DNA of 64,000 bases from Flavobacterium sp. JAD_PAG50586_2 (GTDB taxonomy: Bacteria > Bacteroidota > Bacteroidia > Flavobacteriales > Flavobacteriaceae), in contig CP096136.1 in NCBI GenBank assembly GCA_023213215.1, positions 1,550,001 through 1,614,000 of the forward strand, in the 5' to 3' direction. Positions 35,829-44,477 of this stretch are shown in pieces; positions within the stretch are counted from its first letter, which is position 1; the number at the start of each line of letters is the position of its first letter. A program made the position numbers and the translations under genes. The notes under the pieces were generated by a model, which did no database searches, was not told where the DNA came from, and saw nothing but the letters and a program-made list of their open reading frames with translations.

Positions 35829-35836
35829 TATGTTTG
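35829..35836 (+). promoter_or_regulatory. -7 box TATGTTTG for the gene at 35861
   Basis: TATGTTTG lies 24 bp before the ATG at 35861. It supports that start over the upstream TTG at 35810. Confidence 0.5.
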
Positions 35837-35860
35837 TTACAAATTATAAGTTACTATTTT

Positions 35861-36508
35861 ATGAATAAGAACATCATAATCTTATTGCTGTTACTTTCAA
35901 CATCAATCGGATTTGCCCAATATGGTTACCGCGATGGAAACCGAATTGGAATTTCGGCCGGACTTTCCCAAACAACTTTATTCACCAATAATTTTGATGC
36001 CAAACCGGAATTGGGTTTTTCAGGTGGACTTTCGGTTAGAGGGAATTACTATAACAACTGGAGCATGATTTATGGCATGCAGTTTTTCTCTAACAATTTT
36101 TCTTTGGAATCTGCTTCAAACCAAAAATTGAAATACAATATACAAGGTGTTAAGGTCCGAATTTTGTTCAGCTACAATATAGTGGAAGACCACGTTTCGC
36201 TAGATTTTGGCCCAGTACTTCAAATCAACGGAAAGTTAGGCGTTGCTGCTTCAGACGAAGATAAGATAATCAAAGGCACTTTGTTAAGAGCAAAAGATAT
36301 TGAAGATGTTTCAACAGTAAGCGGTAACTTTTACCTGGGTGTTTCAGCCGGAAATAAAACCGTTCGTGCCGTTCTTTTTTATGAATACGGATTCACGAAT
36401 TTCCTGAACAAACTTAATAAGAACGAAGATTTGGAAGTGTTGAATAACGGAGACGAATTCAAAGGAAACTTGGGAACGATAAACGCACAAGTGGTATTTA
36501 ATTTATAA
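35861..36508 (+). CDS. Outer-membrane beta-barrel-like protein
   Basis: A 215-residue exported protein. MNKNIIILLLLLSTSIGFAQ is a signal peptide. The mature part alternates polar and aromatic residues in strands (RIGISAGLSQTTLFTNN; WSMIYGMQFFSNNFSL; AVLFYEYGFTNFL) and ends with VVFNL, a terminal aromatic residue plus one, as in small porin-like barrels (PF13568-type). A role as channel or structural protein is inferred. It is followed 15 bp later by another exported protein. Confidence 0.75.
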   Translation: MNKNIIILLLLLSTSIGFAQYGYRDGNRIGISAGLSQTTLFTNNFDAKPELGFSGGLSVRGNYYNNWSMIYGMQFFSNNFSLESASNQKLKYNIQGVKVRILFSYNIVEDHVSLDFGPVLQINGKLGVAASDEDKIIKGTLLRAKDIEDVSTVSGNFYLGVSAGNKTVRAVLFYEYGFTNFLNKLNKNEDLEVLNNGDEFKGNLGTINAQVVFNL

Positions 36509-36523
36509 CCTAATCTACACCTT

Positions 36524-37540
36524 ATGTACAGAAATTTGAAAGTAGTAGCATTAATGTCAATATGCTTTAATTATTCTTTTTCACAACAATCTTTCCTAGA
36601 GCCCAAAGACGGCAAGAAAGTAAGCGTTGACGGAAGCAGTGTTGAATTGTTGGATTCACAAGAAAAGTTTAAATATAAGGAATCTAACAGCCAAAAAGAA
36701 AATAAGATAAGCCTTAATCAAATCAAGACTGCTGTTTTAGGGAATTATCATATTGAAACCTTTACCATTGATAATAAGCCTGAAGTTTGTTTTGTGATTG
36801 CTGAATCCAATGGAAAAAAATTAGTTGGGTTTAATAAAACAAAAAACACAAGTACAACAATGTCCAGCGGCTTTTCCACCATTTATTACTATTATGTTTT
36901 GGACAATAACAATAATCTAATCGATAAAATGAAATTTGCCAGCGATGATTATGGCGGAACTACCAAAGAAAGAGATGATGCAGAAGCGATTATTAGAAAA
37001 CATTTTTCTGACTGCTCAGGATTAATATGGAGGCTTAATGAAAACGATACTAATAAAATGGATTTAGATAATGCATCAAAAACGGCCAAGAAGTTTGCGA
37101 AAAAATTTGATGAAGGAAATGCCAAAATGATTTTGCTTTTTAGCAACCCAAAGTTTTCTTCGTGTAGTATATCAGAGGAAGCTCCAATCAAAAAAGATAT
37201 AACCGAAACGGTTACTATCGCAAACCAAGATTATGCTTTCGGAAGTACCACGATTGATGTTACAGGTAAAAATAATAAGATGTCTATGAAAGGAACTCTT
37301 TCCGTAAAAGACGGTTATTTTTGTTGCGTAACGAAATACAATTCAACCAAATACAAAATAACCAGTTATAAGGAGGGAATAATAACCTGTTTAGATAGTG
37401 AAAGAGATTTAGAGTATACTGTATCAATTGTGCCCGAAAATGGAAAAGAAAGTGGATTCGCATATGATACAAAGATTATTTTTATTGTAGATAAAAAAAT
37501 GGGAGGTTCAACCTCTTATTATTGGTGTAAAAAACAGTAA
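36524..37540 (+). CDS. Exported hypothetical protein
   Basis: A 338-residue protein of unknown function with an N-terminal signal peptide (MYRNLKVVALMSICFNYSFSQ). The rest is soluble, mixed alpha/beta and Lys/Asn/Ser-rich. Segments such as SGFSTIYYYYVLDNNNN and KMGGSTSYYWCKKQ are notable, as is a Cys in the last few residues. I recognise no family. It begins 15 bp after the barrel-like gene and was originally followed by a terminator now split by an insertion sequence. Confidence 0.6.
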   Translation: MYRNLKVVALMSICFNYSFSQQSFLEPKDGKKVSVDGSSVELLDSQEKFKYKESNSQKENKISLNQIKTAVLGNYHIETFTIDNKPEVCFVIAESNGKKLVGFNKTKNTSTTMSSGFSTIYYYYVLDNNNNLIDKMKFASDDYGGTTKERDDAEAIIRKHFSDCSGLIWRLNENDTNKMDLDNASKTAKKFAKKFDEGNAKMILLFSNPKFSSCSISEEAPIKKDITETVTIANQDYAFGSTTIDVTGKNNKMSMKGTLSVKDGYFCCVTKYNSTKYKITSYKEGIITCLDSERDLEYTVSIVPENGKESGFAYDTKIIFIVDKKMGGSTSYYWCKKQ

Positions 37541-37546
37541 AAAAAA

Positions 37547-37560
37547 GCCCCGAATCATTC
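37547..37560. terminator. Left arm of a terminator split by the IS element
   Basis: GCCCCGAA at 37547-37554 pairs with TTCGGGGC at 38987-38994. Without the IS and one TTC copy the sequence would be GCCCCGAA-TCA-TTCGGGGC flanked by A and T runs, a perfect bidirectional terminator for the convergent gene at 36524 and gltX. Confidence 0.85.
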
Positions 37561-37594
37561 TAGACTGCACCCAAAAGTTTAGACAAATTTATAA

Positions 37595-38428
37595 TTAATT
37601 TTGACAATAATGAGTCCGATATTTTATCGGACTCATTTTGTTTAAATTTGATTTGATTCTTTCGTTATTGTAATAGATAATGTATTTATCGATTTCTTTT
37701 TTCAATTGTTCAATTGATTTGAATTTTTGCGTGCAAAACATTTCAGATTTTAGTGTTCCAAAGAAATTTTCAATAATAGCATTGTCTAAACAATTTCCTT
37801 TTCTTGACATACTCTGTATAATCCCTTTCTTCTTTAATAGATGTTGATACTGCCTCATTTGATATTGCCAGCCTTGGTCAGAATGAAGTATTAAATTTGT
37901 ATTATTTGGTATTTTCTTAAATGCTTTTTTCAGCATCATAACTACTTGATCAAACACTGGTCTTTCAGTCAGTTCATAGCTGATTATTTCTTGATTAAAC
38001 AAGTCAATTATCGGCGATAAATACAACTTATCTCCAGATACGTTAAACTCTGTTATATCGGTTGCCCATTTTTGATTTGGAGCTTCGGATTTAAAATTCC
38101 TTTCCAATATATTTGGAGCTATCTTGCCATTTTCGCCTTTATAAGATTTGTATTTTCTTATTCTGACAATACTTTTTAATCCTAATAGCTTCATCAATCT
38201 TAAAACGGTTTTATGGTTGATGGGGATTCCTCTATTTTGAAGTTCATCGGTTATTCGTCTGTAACCATAGCGCCCTTTATGCCGTTGATAAATGGCTTTA
38301 ATCAACTCCTTGATTTCTTCATATTTATCAGGTAATTTATTCTGCTTTTGATGATAATAAAAGCTACTGCGTGCCATATTTGTTAGATCCAGAAGTAATC
38401 CTAAATCAAATTTATGCCTTAACTCCAT
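37595..38428 (-). CDS. IS3-family transposase OrfB (DDE integrase)
   Basis: A 277-residue catalytic half of the transposase. A helical HTH_21-type segment (KGRYGYRRITDELQNRG) is followed by the rve integrase core with the DDE residues: Asp in KWATDITEF, Asp in LILHSDQGWQY, and Glu in IIENFFGTLKSEMF. The ATG overlaps the OrfA stop by one base (TAATG). An A-AAA-AAG heptamer upstream lets the two be joined by -1 frameshifting. Confidence 0.92.
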   Translation of the reverse strand: MELRHKFDLGLLLDLTNMARSSFYYHQKQNKLPDKYEEIKELIKAIYQRHKGRYGYRRITDELQNRGIPINHKTVLRLMKLLGLKSIVRIRKYKSYKGENGKIAPNILERNFKSEAPNQKWATDITEFNVSGDKLYLSPIIDLFNQEIISYELTERPVFDQVVMMLKKAFKKIPNNTNLILHSDQGWQYQMRQYQHLLKKKGIIQSMSRKGNCLDNAIIENFFGTLKSEMFCTQKFKSIEQLKKEIDKYIIYYNNERIKSNLNKMSPIKYRTHYCQN

Positions 38429-38943
38429 TATGGCTTGGGATTTCTCCTGGCTTGAATTAAGGCTTGCAGCTTTTTTAGCAATTCATTCTCACAGCGAAGT
38501 CTTTCGTTTTCTTTTAATAGTTCTTCCTCTCTTGTTAGGGGTTTGCCTGACTTGCTTTTTTTACGTTTATCACTCATAGAAATTGGTCTGCCTCTTTGCT
38601 TTGGCTGTAATCCTTCTATTCCAAAGTTAGCAAAATCTTTTTTCCATTTTAAAATTATGGAAATATTAGGGATATTAAACCTAATGCCAGCTGTCATCAA
38701 TGAAAGAGATTCTTTTTCTATGGCTTTAACCACTTTTAATTTAATTTCAGTGGAATAACTTTGATTTATCCTTGGCAATAACCCTATTTTACCATAAGTC
38801 GTGTAAAAGCTCACCCACTTGCGAATATTCCATCTTGGAATCTGCTTCAATTTTGAAACATATCCATCTGAATAATGTTTCTTTAATACTAATTCTACAC
38901 ATTCTAACTTAAATGCATAATCATACTTTACTTTTCTTTCCAT
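38428..38943 (-). CDS. IS3-family transposase OrfA (HTH)
   Basis: A 171-residue DNA-binding half of the transposase. It contains helix-turn-helix segments (FKLECVELVLKKHYSDGYVS; IPRWNIRKWVSFYTTYG) and a C-terminal leucine-zipper-like helix (LLKENERLRCENELLKKLQA). The slippery heptamer A-AAA-AAG lies at 38470-38476 (minus strand, in frame). A -1 shift there leads, without a stop, into the OrfB frame, as in other IS3 elements. Confidence 0.9.
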   Translation of the reverse strand: MERKVKYDYAFKLECVELVLKKHYSDGYVSKLKQIPRWNIRKWVSFYTTYGKIGLLPRINQSYSTEIKLKVVKAIEKESLSLMTAGIRFNIPNISIILKWKKDFANFGIEGLQPKQRGRPISMSDKRKKSKSGKPLTREEELLKENERLRCENELLKKLQALIQARRNPKP

Positions 38944-39003
38944 AAAAAATGCCCCAAATAGTGTCTAACTTTTTGGGGCATGTCCATTCGGGGCTTTTTT
39001 TAT

Positions 39004-40509
39004 TTATAAACTTTCAATTGCTTTCTCCAATCGCTCAATGGTTTTTTCCTTTCCGATCAATTCTACAATGTCAAAAAGATGCGGGCCTTTTAAGGCTCCA
39101 ACCAAACTCAAACGGAACGGCTGCATTACTTTTCCCATTCCAATTTCGTTTTGCGTCATCCAGTCTTTAACGACAGTTTCTATGTTTAACGAAGTGAAAT
39201 CGCTGATATTTTCCAATACTGAAATCAATTCCTGCATTAATCTTGGCGTTTCCTCTTTCCAGTTTTTGGCTGCTTTTTCATCATAAGATGTCGGTGCTTC
39301 AAAAAAGAAATTGCTCATCTCCCAGAATTCGGAAACAAAGTTCGCTCGCTCTTTTATTAAAGAAACTATTTTGACCAATGATGTATAATCGATATCAATC
39401 CCTTTTTCGTAAACAGTAGGAGCAAAGGCTTTCGCTAAATCGTCATCAGATTGTTTTTGCAGGTATTGATGATTGAACCATTTGTTTTTCTCCGGGTCAA
39501 ATTTGGCTCCGGCCTTGTGAACACGATTCAAATCGAATTTCTCAACCAGTTCTTCCAACGAAAATAATTCCTGTTCTGTACCGTCATTCCATCCCAATAA
39601 AGCCAGAAAGTTGATTACAGCTTCTGGTAAAAATCCATTCTCTCTGTAACCGGATGAAATTCCTTCTTCCGATTTCCATTCCAATGGAAACACAGGAAAT
39701 CCTAATTTATCTCCGTCGCGTTTTGATAATTTGCCGTTTCCGACAGGTTTTAAGATCAATGGCAAATGCGCAAATTCAGGAGCTTCCCATCCAAATGCTT
39801 TGTATAATAAACTGTGTAATGGCATTGAAGGCAACCATTCCTCACCACGGATTACGTGTGATGTTTCCATTAAATGATCATCAACAATGTTGGCCAAATG
39901 ATAAGTCGGCATTCCGTCAGATTTAAACAAAACCTTATCGTCTAACAGATTCGTTTCAAATTTAATATCGCCACGAATGATGTCATGCAAATGCAAAGTT
40001 TCATCCACCGGAGTTTTAAAACGGATTACATAATCTTCACCGGAAGCAATTCTTTTTTCGATTTCGGCTGCCGAAATGACTAAAGACGTATCCAGTTTTT
40101 CACGATTGTGCCAGTTGTATATGAATGTTTTTCCTTGCTCTTCGTGTTGTTTTCTATGCGCATCCAACGCTTCAGCAGTATCGAAAGCATAATACGCCCA
40201 ACCTGAATTTATCAGTTGATCAGCATATTGTTTATACAATTGTTTTCTTTCCGATTGACGGTAAGGGCCAAATTTTTCGTTTTTTCCAACCGTTTCGCTT
40301 GGGGCAATTCCAAGCCATTCCAAAGCTTCAAAAATATATTCTTCAGCTCCGGGAACAAAACGGTTTTGGTCGGTATCCTCTATTCTCAGATAAAAAACAC
40401 CGTTATTTTTTTTCGCGAATAGATAATTGAATAAGGCAGTCCTAACTCCACCAATGTGTAAAGGTCCGGTTGGACTTGGAGCAAAACGAACTCTAACAGG
40501 TCTTGACAT
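39004..40509 (-). CDS. gltX: Glutamyl-tRNA synthetase
   Basis: A class I aminoacyl-tRNA synthetase, 501 residues, charging tRNA-Glu. I start at MSRPVRVRFAPSPTGPLHIGG (40509). The upstream extension to 40566 is only the translated promoter and repeat. The HIGH motif is LHIGG, FLRIEDTDQNRF follows, and the KMSKS motif is KLSKRDGDKLGF. The C-terminal anticodon-binding domain is complete. Its promoter contains a 7-bp tandem repeat (see findings). It converges with the gene at 36524 across the IS. Confidence 0.96.
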   Translation of the reverse strand: MSRPVRVRFAPSPTGPLHIGGVRTALFNYLFAKKNNGVFYLRIEDTDQNRFVPGAEEYIFEALEWLGIAPSETVGKNEKFGPYRQSERKQLYKQYADQLINSGWAYYAFDTAEALDAHRKQHEEQGKTFIYNWHNREKLDTSLVISAAEIEKRIASGEDYVIRFKTPVDETLHLHDIIRGDIKFETNLLDDKVLFKSDGMPTYHLANIVDDHLMETSHVIRGEEWLPSMPLHSLLYKAFGWEAPEFAHLPLILKPVGNGKLSKRDGDKLGFPVFPLEWKSEEGISSGYRENGFLPEAVINFLALLGWNDGTEQELFSLEELVEKFDLNRVHKAGAKFDPEKNKWFNHQYLQKQSDDDLAKAFAPTVYEKGIDIDYTSLVKIVSLIKERANFVSEFWEMSNFFFEAPTSYDEKAAKNWKEETPRLMQELISVLENISDFTSLNIETVVKDWMTQNEIGMGKVMQPFRLSLVGALKGPHLFDIVELIGKEKTIERLEKAIESL

Positions 40510-40526
40510 TTTCTTAAATTTTGATG

Positions 40527-40534
40527 CAAAGATA
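40527..40534 (-). promoter_or_regulatory. -7 box TATCTTTG for gltX
   Basis: Minus-strand TATCTTTG lies 17 bp before the gltX ATG. A TTG 22 bp upstream, within the 7-bp repeat, could be the -33 element. Confidence 0.6.
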
Positions 40535-40538
40535 AACA

Positions 40539-40570
40539 GAAGCAAGAAGTAAGAAGCAAGAAGCAAGAAG
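40539..40570. repeat. 7-bp simple sequence repeat (GAAGCAA)n
   Basis: Units begin at 40539, 40546, 40553, 40560 and 40567 (the last is partial; the second has T for C). The array occupies the spacer and -33 region of the gltX promoter. Confidence 0.85.
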
Positions 40571-40675
40571 TTTTTAGTAAGGTTTAAAGCAACGAATTTT
40601 CTTTAGCAAACTTTTAACGCTTGGGTATTCGGTAAAAATTGTACATTTATCGGTTATAAATCAGAATTACAAAAA

Positions 40676-43600
40676 TTGGACAATTCAAAAATCATCTATC
40701 AAAAGTTAGAAGACTTTATTAGGAAGTTTTACACCAACGAATTGCTGCGGGGAACCATTTTCTTTGTAGGGATTGGTTTGCTGTATTTTTTATTCACACT
40801 TTTCGTGGAATACTTTCTTTGGCTTAAACCAACAGCCAGGACAATTTTGTTTGGAACCTTTGTTCTTGTTGAGCTCTTTCTAATATTTAGATTTATCTGT
40901 TTTCCGCTATTCAAATTATTCAAACTTCAAAAAGGCATTGATTATGAGGAGGCTTCGATAATTATCGGAAATCATTTCGGTGAAATAGAAGATAAACTGA
41001 CTAACTTTTTGCAGCTTTCTTATGATAGCAACAAATCGGAATTGTTAGCCGCATCGATTGACCAAAAAGCAAATACGTTGCAGCCGATTCCGTTTGGGAA
41101 TGCTGTTAATTTTGGTAAAAACAAGAAATACTTGCCGTTGGCGATAATCCCCATTTTGTTTTTTGCCTTCTTTTATATTTCCGGAAACAGTGCTTTGATT
41201 TCGCAAAGTTTGAATCGTGTGGTTAATTTCAAAAAACAATTCTTACCGCCGGCTCCATTCGAATTTGAAATCCTGAACAAAGATTTGCAAACCGAACAGA
41301 ACAAGGATTTTCTTTTGAAAGTAAGGACGGTTGGTAAAGTAGCGCCAGAAAATGCAGTGATTTTCATTGATGATGAAAGCTATTTTATGGAAAGCAATAA
41401 ACAGGGAGAATTCGAATTTGTTATTCCAAAACCTTCTGAAGATGTCGAATTCCACATTGAAGCAAATGATGTTTCCTCTCATGATTATGAATTGAAAGTG
41501 GTTACCGTGCCATCAATCGCCAATTTTGAAATGGTATTGAATTTCCCAAATTACCTCAATAAAAAAACAGAAGTTATCAAAGGAACCGGAAATGCGATAA
41601 TTCCCGAAGGCACTCAGGTAACCTGGAGAATGAATACTCTGGCAACCCAAAAAGTAGATTGGGTCAATGAGAATGCAAAATATACTTTTGCTAAAAACGA
41701 CAATATGTTTACATTGTCAAAAAGCATCCTCCAGAATGTAGATTATCAAATCCTGACATCGAATAACAAGGTTCAGAATTACGAAAAGCTGAATTACCAA
41801 ATTTCAGTAATTAGGGATCAGTTTCCAACCATTACAGTAAACAATGCTCCTGATAGTTTGAAAGTCAATAAGAACTTTGTTTTAGGCCAGGTTTCTGACG
41901 ATTACGGACTTTCAAGACTTCAAATTGTCTACTATCCTAAAGCAACACCAAACATTGCTAAAAAGGCAGCTATAAACGTTAAGAGAGATGTTTACGACCA
42001 GTTTGTGTTTTCATTTCCAAGTAATCTTCCGGTAGAAGAAGGAGTTTCTTATGAATACTATTTCGAGATATTCGATAATGATGCCATCCACAATTACAAA
42101 AGCACAAAATCATCAGTATTCAGTAGCCGAATCGCAACAGAAACAGAGAAGCTGGACGAACAAATGCAACAGCAGAATGAAAACATCAATTCATTGGCCA
42201 AATCATTAAAAGCCCAGGACAAGCAATTATCTGAAATGGATAAACTGCAGAAAATGGGCAAAGAAAAAGAGAATCTCGAATACAAAGACCAACAGAAGGT
42301 AAATGATTTTATCCAGCGTCAAAAGCAGCAGGATGAAATGATGAAAGAGTTCTCAGAGAAGATGAAGGATAATTTGGAGAAATTCAAAACAGAAAAGAAT
42401 GATGAGAAAAAAGAAGCACTTCAGGATCGACTTGAAAAGTCTAAGGAAGAAATAGAAAAGAATAAAAAGCTGTTAGACGAACTTCAGAAACTGAATGATA
42501 AAATCAGTAAGGAAGAATTGTTTGAAAAGATGGAGAAATTCCAACAGGCAAGCAAGAATCAAACGAAGAGTTTAGAACAATTAGTTGAACTTACTAAACG
42601 TTATTACGTAGAAAAGAAAGCACAGCAAATCGCTGACAAAATGGATAAGCTAGCTGAGAAGCAGGACAAATTAGCCGAAAAGACAGATGAGAATAATGCC
42701 GAAAAGCAGGAAGAAATCAACAAGGAATTTGATAAACTTCAGGAAGAACTAAAAGACCTGCAAAAGGAGAATAATGAATTGAAATCTCCAATGGACATGC
42801 CTAAAACTGAAGAAAAGGAGAAAAGCATTGATGAGGATTTAAAGAACGCAAAAGACCAATTGCAAAAGCAACAAAAGGACAAAGCCAAGCCTAAACAGAA
42901 AAGCGCTGCTAAGAAGATGAAACAGATGAGCCAGCAAATGCAGGAACAAATGGAGTCGGGTGAAATGGAACAAATGGAAGAAGATGTAGCCATGTTGCGT
43001 CAGATTTTGGATAATCTTTTGGCTTATTCGTTTTCTCAGGAAGATGTGATGAAACAGTTTAAGAACCTTAAACGTGGAGCACCATCATTCAACAAAAACC
43101 TAAAAACGCAACAGGATTTAAAACAACAGTTCAAACATATTGACGATAGTTTGTTTGCGATGTCATTGCGTAATCCAAAAATTGCCGAAGATGTCACTAA
43201 AGAAATTGGTAACGTTCAATATTACGTAGATAAAGCGATTGAAAATTTAGCTGAAGCTAATGTTCCGAAAGGAAATTCACATCAGCAATATGCGGTTTCC
43301 TCTTCCAACAAATTAGCAGACATGTTGAGCGATATGCTGAATGGCATGCAGATGCAGATGTCGGGTTCAGGCGCAGGAAAGCCAAAGCCGGGACAAGGAC
43401 AAGGCGCTGGAATGCAACTTCCGGACATTATCAAAAAGCAGGAAGGTTTAGGCGAAAAGATGAAAAAAGGCATGAAGCCAGGAGATAAACCAGGCGAAGG
43501 TAATGAAGGTAAACAAGGAGAAGGAAAACAAGGCGAGGGCGAAGGTCAGGGACAAGGTCAGAATGGCAACAAAAGCGGAAAGGGAGGCAGTGGAAAAGGA

Positions 43601-44059
43601 AGTGGTCAAGGCAATGAAAAAGGCGGAGAAAACGGTCAGGACGGAGAAGGCGATGCAAAGGCAATAATGGAGATTTACAAAGAGCAGCAACAGTTGCGCG
43701 AGGCTTTGGAAAAGGAGCTTAAGAAGCAAGGTGTAGGCGGTAACGGCCAAAACGCTTTAGACCAAATGAAACAGATAGAGAAGCAATTGTTGAATAAAGG
43801 CTTTAATAACGAAACACTTCAAAAGATTCTCAATGTTAAGTATGAGCTGTTGAAATTAGAAAAAGCGGTTCAGCAACAAGGCGAAGATAAGAAGCGTCAA
43901 TCGGAAACGAATAAGAAAGAATTTAGCAATCAGGCAACTGCATTGCCATTGCGTCTTCAAGAATATTTGAATAGTATTGAAATTTTAAATAGACAAAGCT
44001 TACCTTTGCGCTCCAATTTTAACCAGAAGGTTCAAGAATATTTCAAAACCAATGATTAG
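40676..44059 (+). CDS. DUF4175-family large membrane protein
   Basis: A 1127-residue protein common in Bacteroidota, function unknown. Two or three N-terminal membrane helices (~residues 20-80 and 155-170, LPLAIIPILFFAFFYISG) are followed by immunoglobulin-like beta regions (~210-480). Then comes a long charged coiled coil (~490-760, repeats of E/K/Q such as KQDKLAEKTDENNAEKQEEI) and a Gly/Gln/Lys low-complexity stretch near 900-1000 (GEGEGQGQGQNGNKSGKG). The start is TTG at 40676 because no ATG is in frame upstream. The stop overlaps ybeY by 8 bp. A structural envelope role is inferred. Confidence 0.85.
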   Translation: MDNSKIIYQKLEDFIRKFYTNELLRGTIFFVGIGLLYFLFTLFVEYFLWLKPTARTILFGTFVLVELFLIFRFICFPLFKLFKLQKGIDYEEASIIIGNHFGEIEDKLTNFLQLSYDSNKSELLAASIDQKANTLQPIPFGNAVNFGKNKKYLPLAIIPILFFAFFYISGNSALISQSLNRVVNFKKQFLPPAPFEFEILNKDLQTEQNKDFLLKVRTVGKVAPENAVIFIDDESYFMESNKQGEFEFVIPKPSEDVEFHIEANDVSSHDYELKVVTVPSIANFEMVLNFPNYLNKKTEVIKGTGNAIIPEGTQVTWRMNTLATQKVDWVNENAKYTFAKNDNMFTLSKSILQNVDYQILTSNNKVQNYEKLNYQISVIRDQFPTITVNNAPDSLKVNKNFVLGQVSDDYGLSRLQIVYYPKATPNIAKKAAINVKRDVYDQFVFSFPSNLPVEEGVSYEYYFEIFDNDAIHNYKSTKSSVFSSRIATETEKLDEQMQQQNENINSLAKSLKAQDKQLSEMDKLQKMGKEKENLEYKDQQKVNDFIQRQKQQDEMMKEFSEKMKDNLEKFKTEKNDEKKEALQDRLEKSKEEIEKNKKLLDELQKLNDKISKEELFEKMEKFQQASKNQTKSLEQLVELTKRYYVEKKAQQIADKMDKLAEKQDKLAEKTDENNAEKQEEINKEFDKLQEELKDLQKENNELKSPMDMPKTEEKEKSIDEDLKNAKDQLQKQQKDKAKPKQKSAAKKMKQMSQQMQEQMESGEMEQMEEDVAMLRQILDNLLAYSFSQEDVMKQFKNLKRGAPSFNKNLKTQQDLKQQFKHIDDSLFAMSLRNPKIAEDVTKEIGNVQYYVDKAIENLAEANVPKGNSHQQYAVSSSNKLADMLSDMLNGMQMQMSGSGAGKPKPGQGQGAGMQLPDIIKKQEGLGEKMKKGMKPGDKPGEGNEGKQGEGKQGEGEGQGQGQNGNKSGKGGSGKGSGQGNEKGGENGQDGEGDAKAIMEIYKEQQQLREALEKELKKQGVGGNGQNALDQMKQIEKQLLNKGFNNETLQKILNVKYELLKLEKAVQQQGEDKKRQSETNKKEFSNQATALPLRLQEYLNSIEILNRQSLPLRSNFNQKVQEYFKTND

Positions 44060-44474
44060 TTTTAATTACGAGTTAGATTTCAAATTAGAAGATGAAACCG
44101 CTTATTCAGACTGGATATCCAAAGTCATTAGCTCTGAAAATAAGCACGAAGGAGAGATTAACTATATCTTCTGTGATGATGACTATTTAATTGAATTAAA
44201 CCAGCAGTATTTAAGCCACGATACCCTTACGGACATTATCAGCTTTGATTATTCTGAGGGAAATCACTTACAGGGTGATATTTTCATTTCAATCGAAAGA
44301 GTACGTGAAAATGCCGAAGACTTCAAAGTTCCTTTTAATGAAGAGTTGAAACGGGTTTTAGTTCACGGTGTTTTACATTACTGCGGATATAAAGATAAAA
44401 GCGAGGAAGACGAAAAACTCATGCGTCAGAAAGAAGAGGAAAAAATGAAGATGTTCCACGTGAAACATAACTAA
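44052..44474 (+). CDS. ybeY: Endoribonuclease YbeY
   Basis: A 140-residue single-strand-specific metalloendoribonuclease involved in 16S rRNA maturation and ribosome quality control. The zinc-binding motif is visible as VLVHGVLHYCGYKD (HxxxHxxGY; the usual final His is replaced by Lys-Asp). DTLTDIISFDY is the other conserved patch. It overlaps DUF4175 by 8 bp and is 3 bp before mnmG. Its last codons contain an exact 16-bp parS site. Confidence 0.9.
   Translation: MISFNYELDFKLEDETAYSDWISKVISSENKHEGEINYIFCDDDYLIELNQQYLSHDTLTDIISFDYSEGNHLQGDIFISIERVRENAEDFKVPFNEELKRVLVHGVLHYCGYKDKSEEDEKLMRQKEEEKMKMFHVKHN
44452..44467. other. parS site 1 (exact consensus)
   Basis: TGTTCCACGTGAAACA is identical to the 16-bp ParB/Spo0J binding site of B. 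subtilis. It lies inside the 3' end of ybeY and codes FHVKH. parS sites cluster near replication origins. Confidence 0.85.
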
Positions 44475-44477
44475 TAA

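Larger units (their letters stand above)
37561..38986 (-). mobile_element. IS3-family insertion sequence (~1426 bp)
   Basis: A complete IS with two overlapping transposase frames on the minus strand. The ends form imperfect 25-bp inverted repeats, TAGACTGCACCCAAAAG... at the left and TGGACATGCCCCAAAAA... at the right, both continuing to TTAGACA. A 3-bp target duplication TTC flanks it (37558-37560 and 38987-38989). Intact frames, clean ends and an intact target repeat suggest recent insertion. It is most like the IS150/IS3 branch. Confidence 0.9.

Noticed and set aside
43431-43750. Antisense frames opposite the DUF4175 low-complexity region
   Set aside because: They are shadows of the Gly/Gln/Lys-rich repeat with no start context, and overlap a clear gene.
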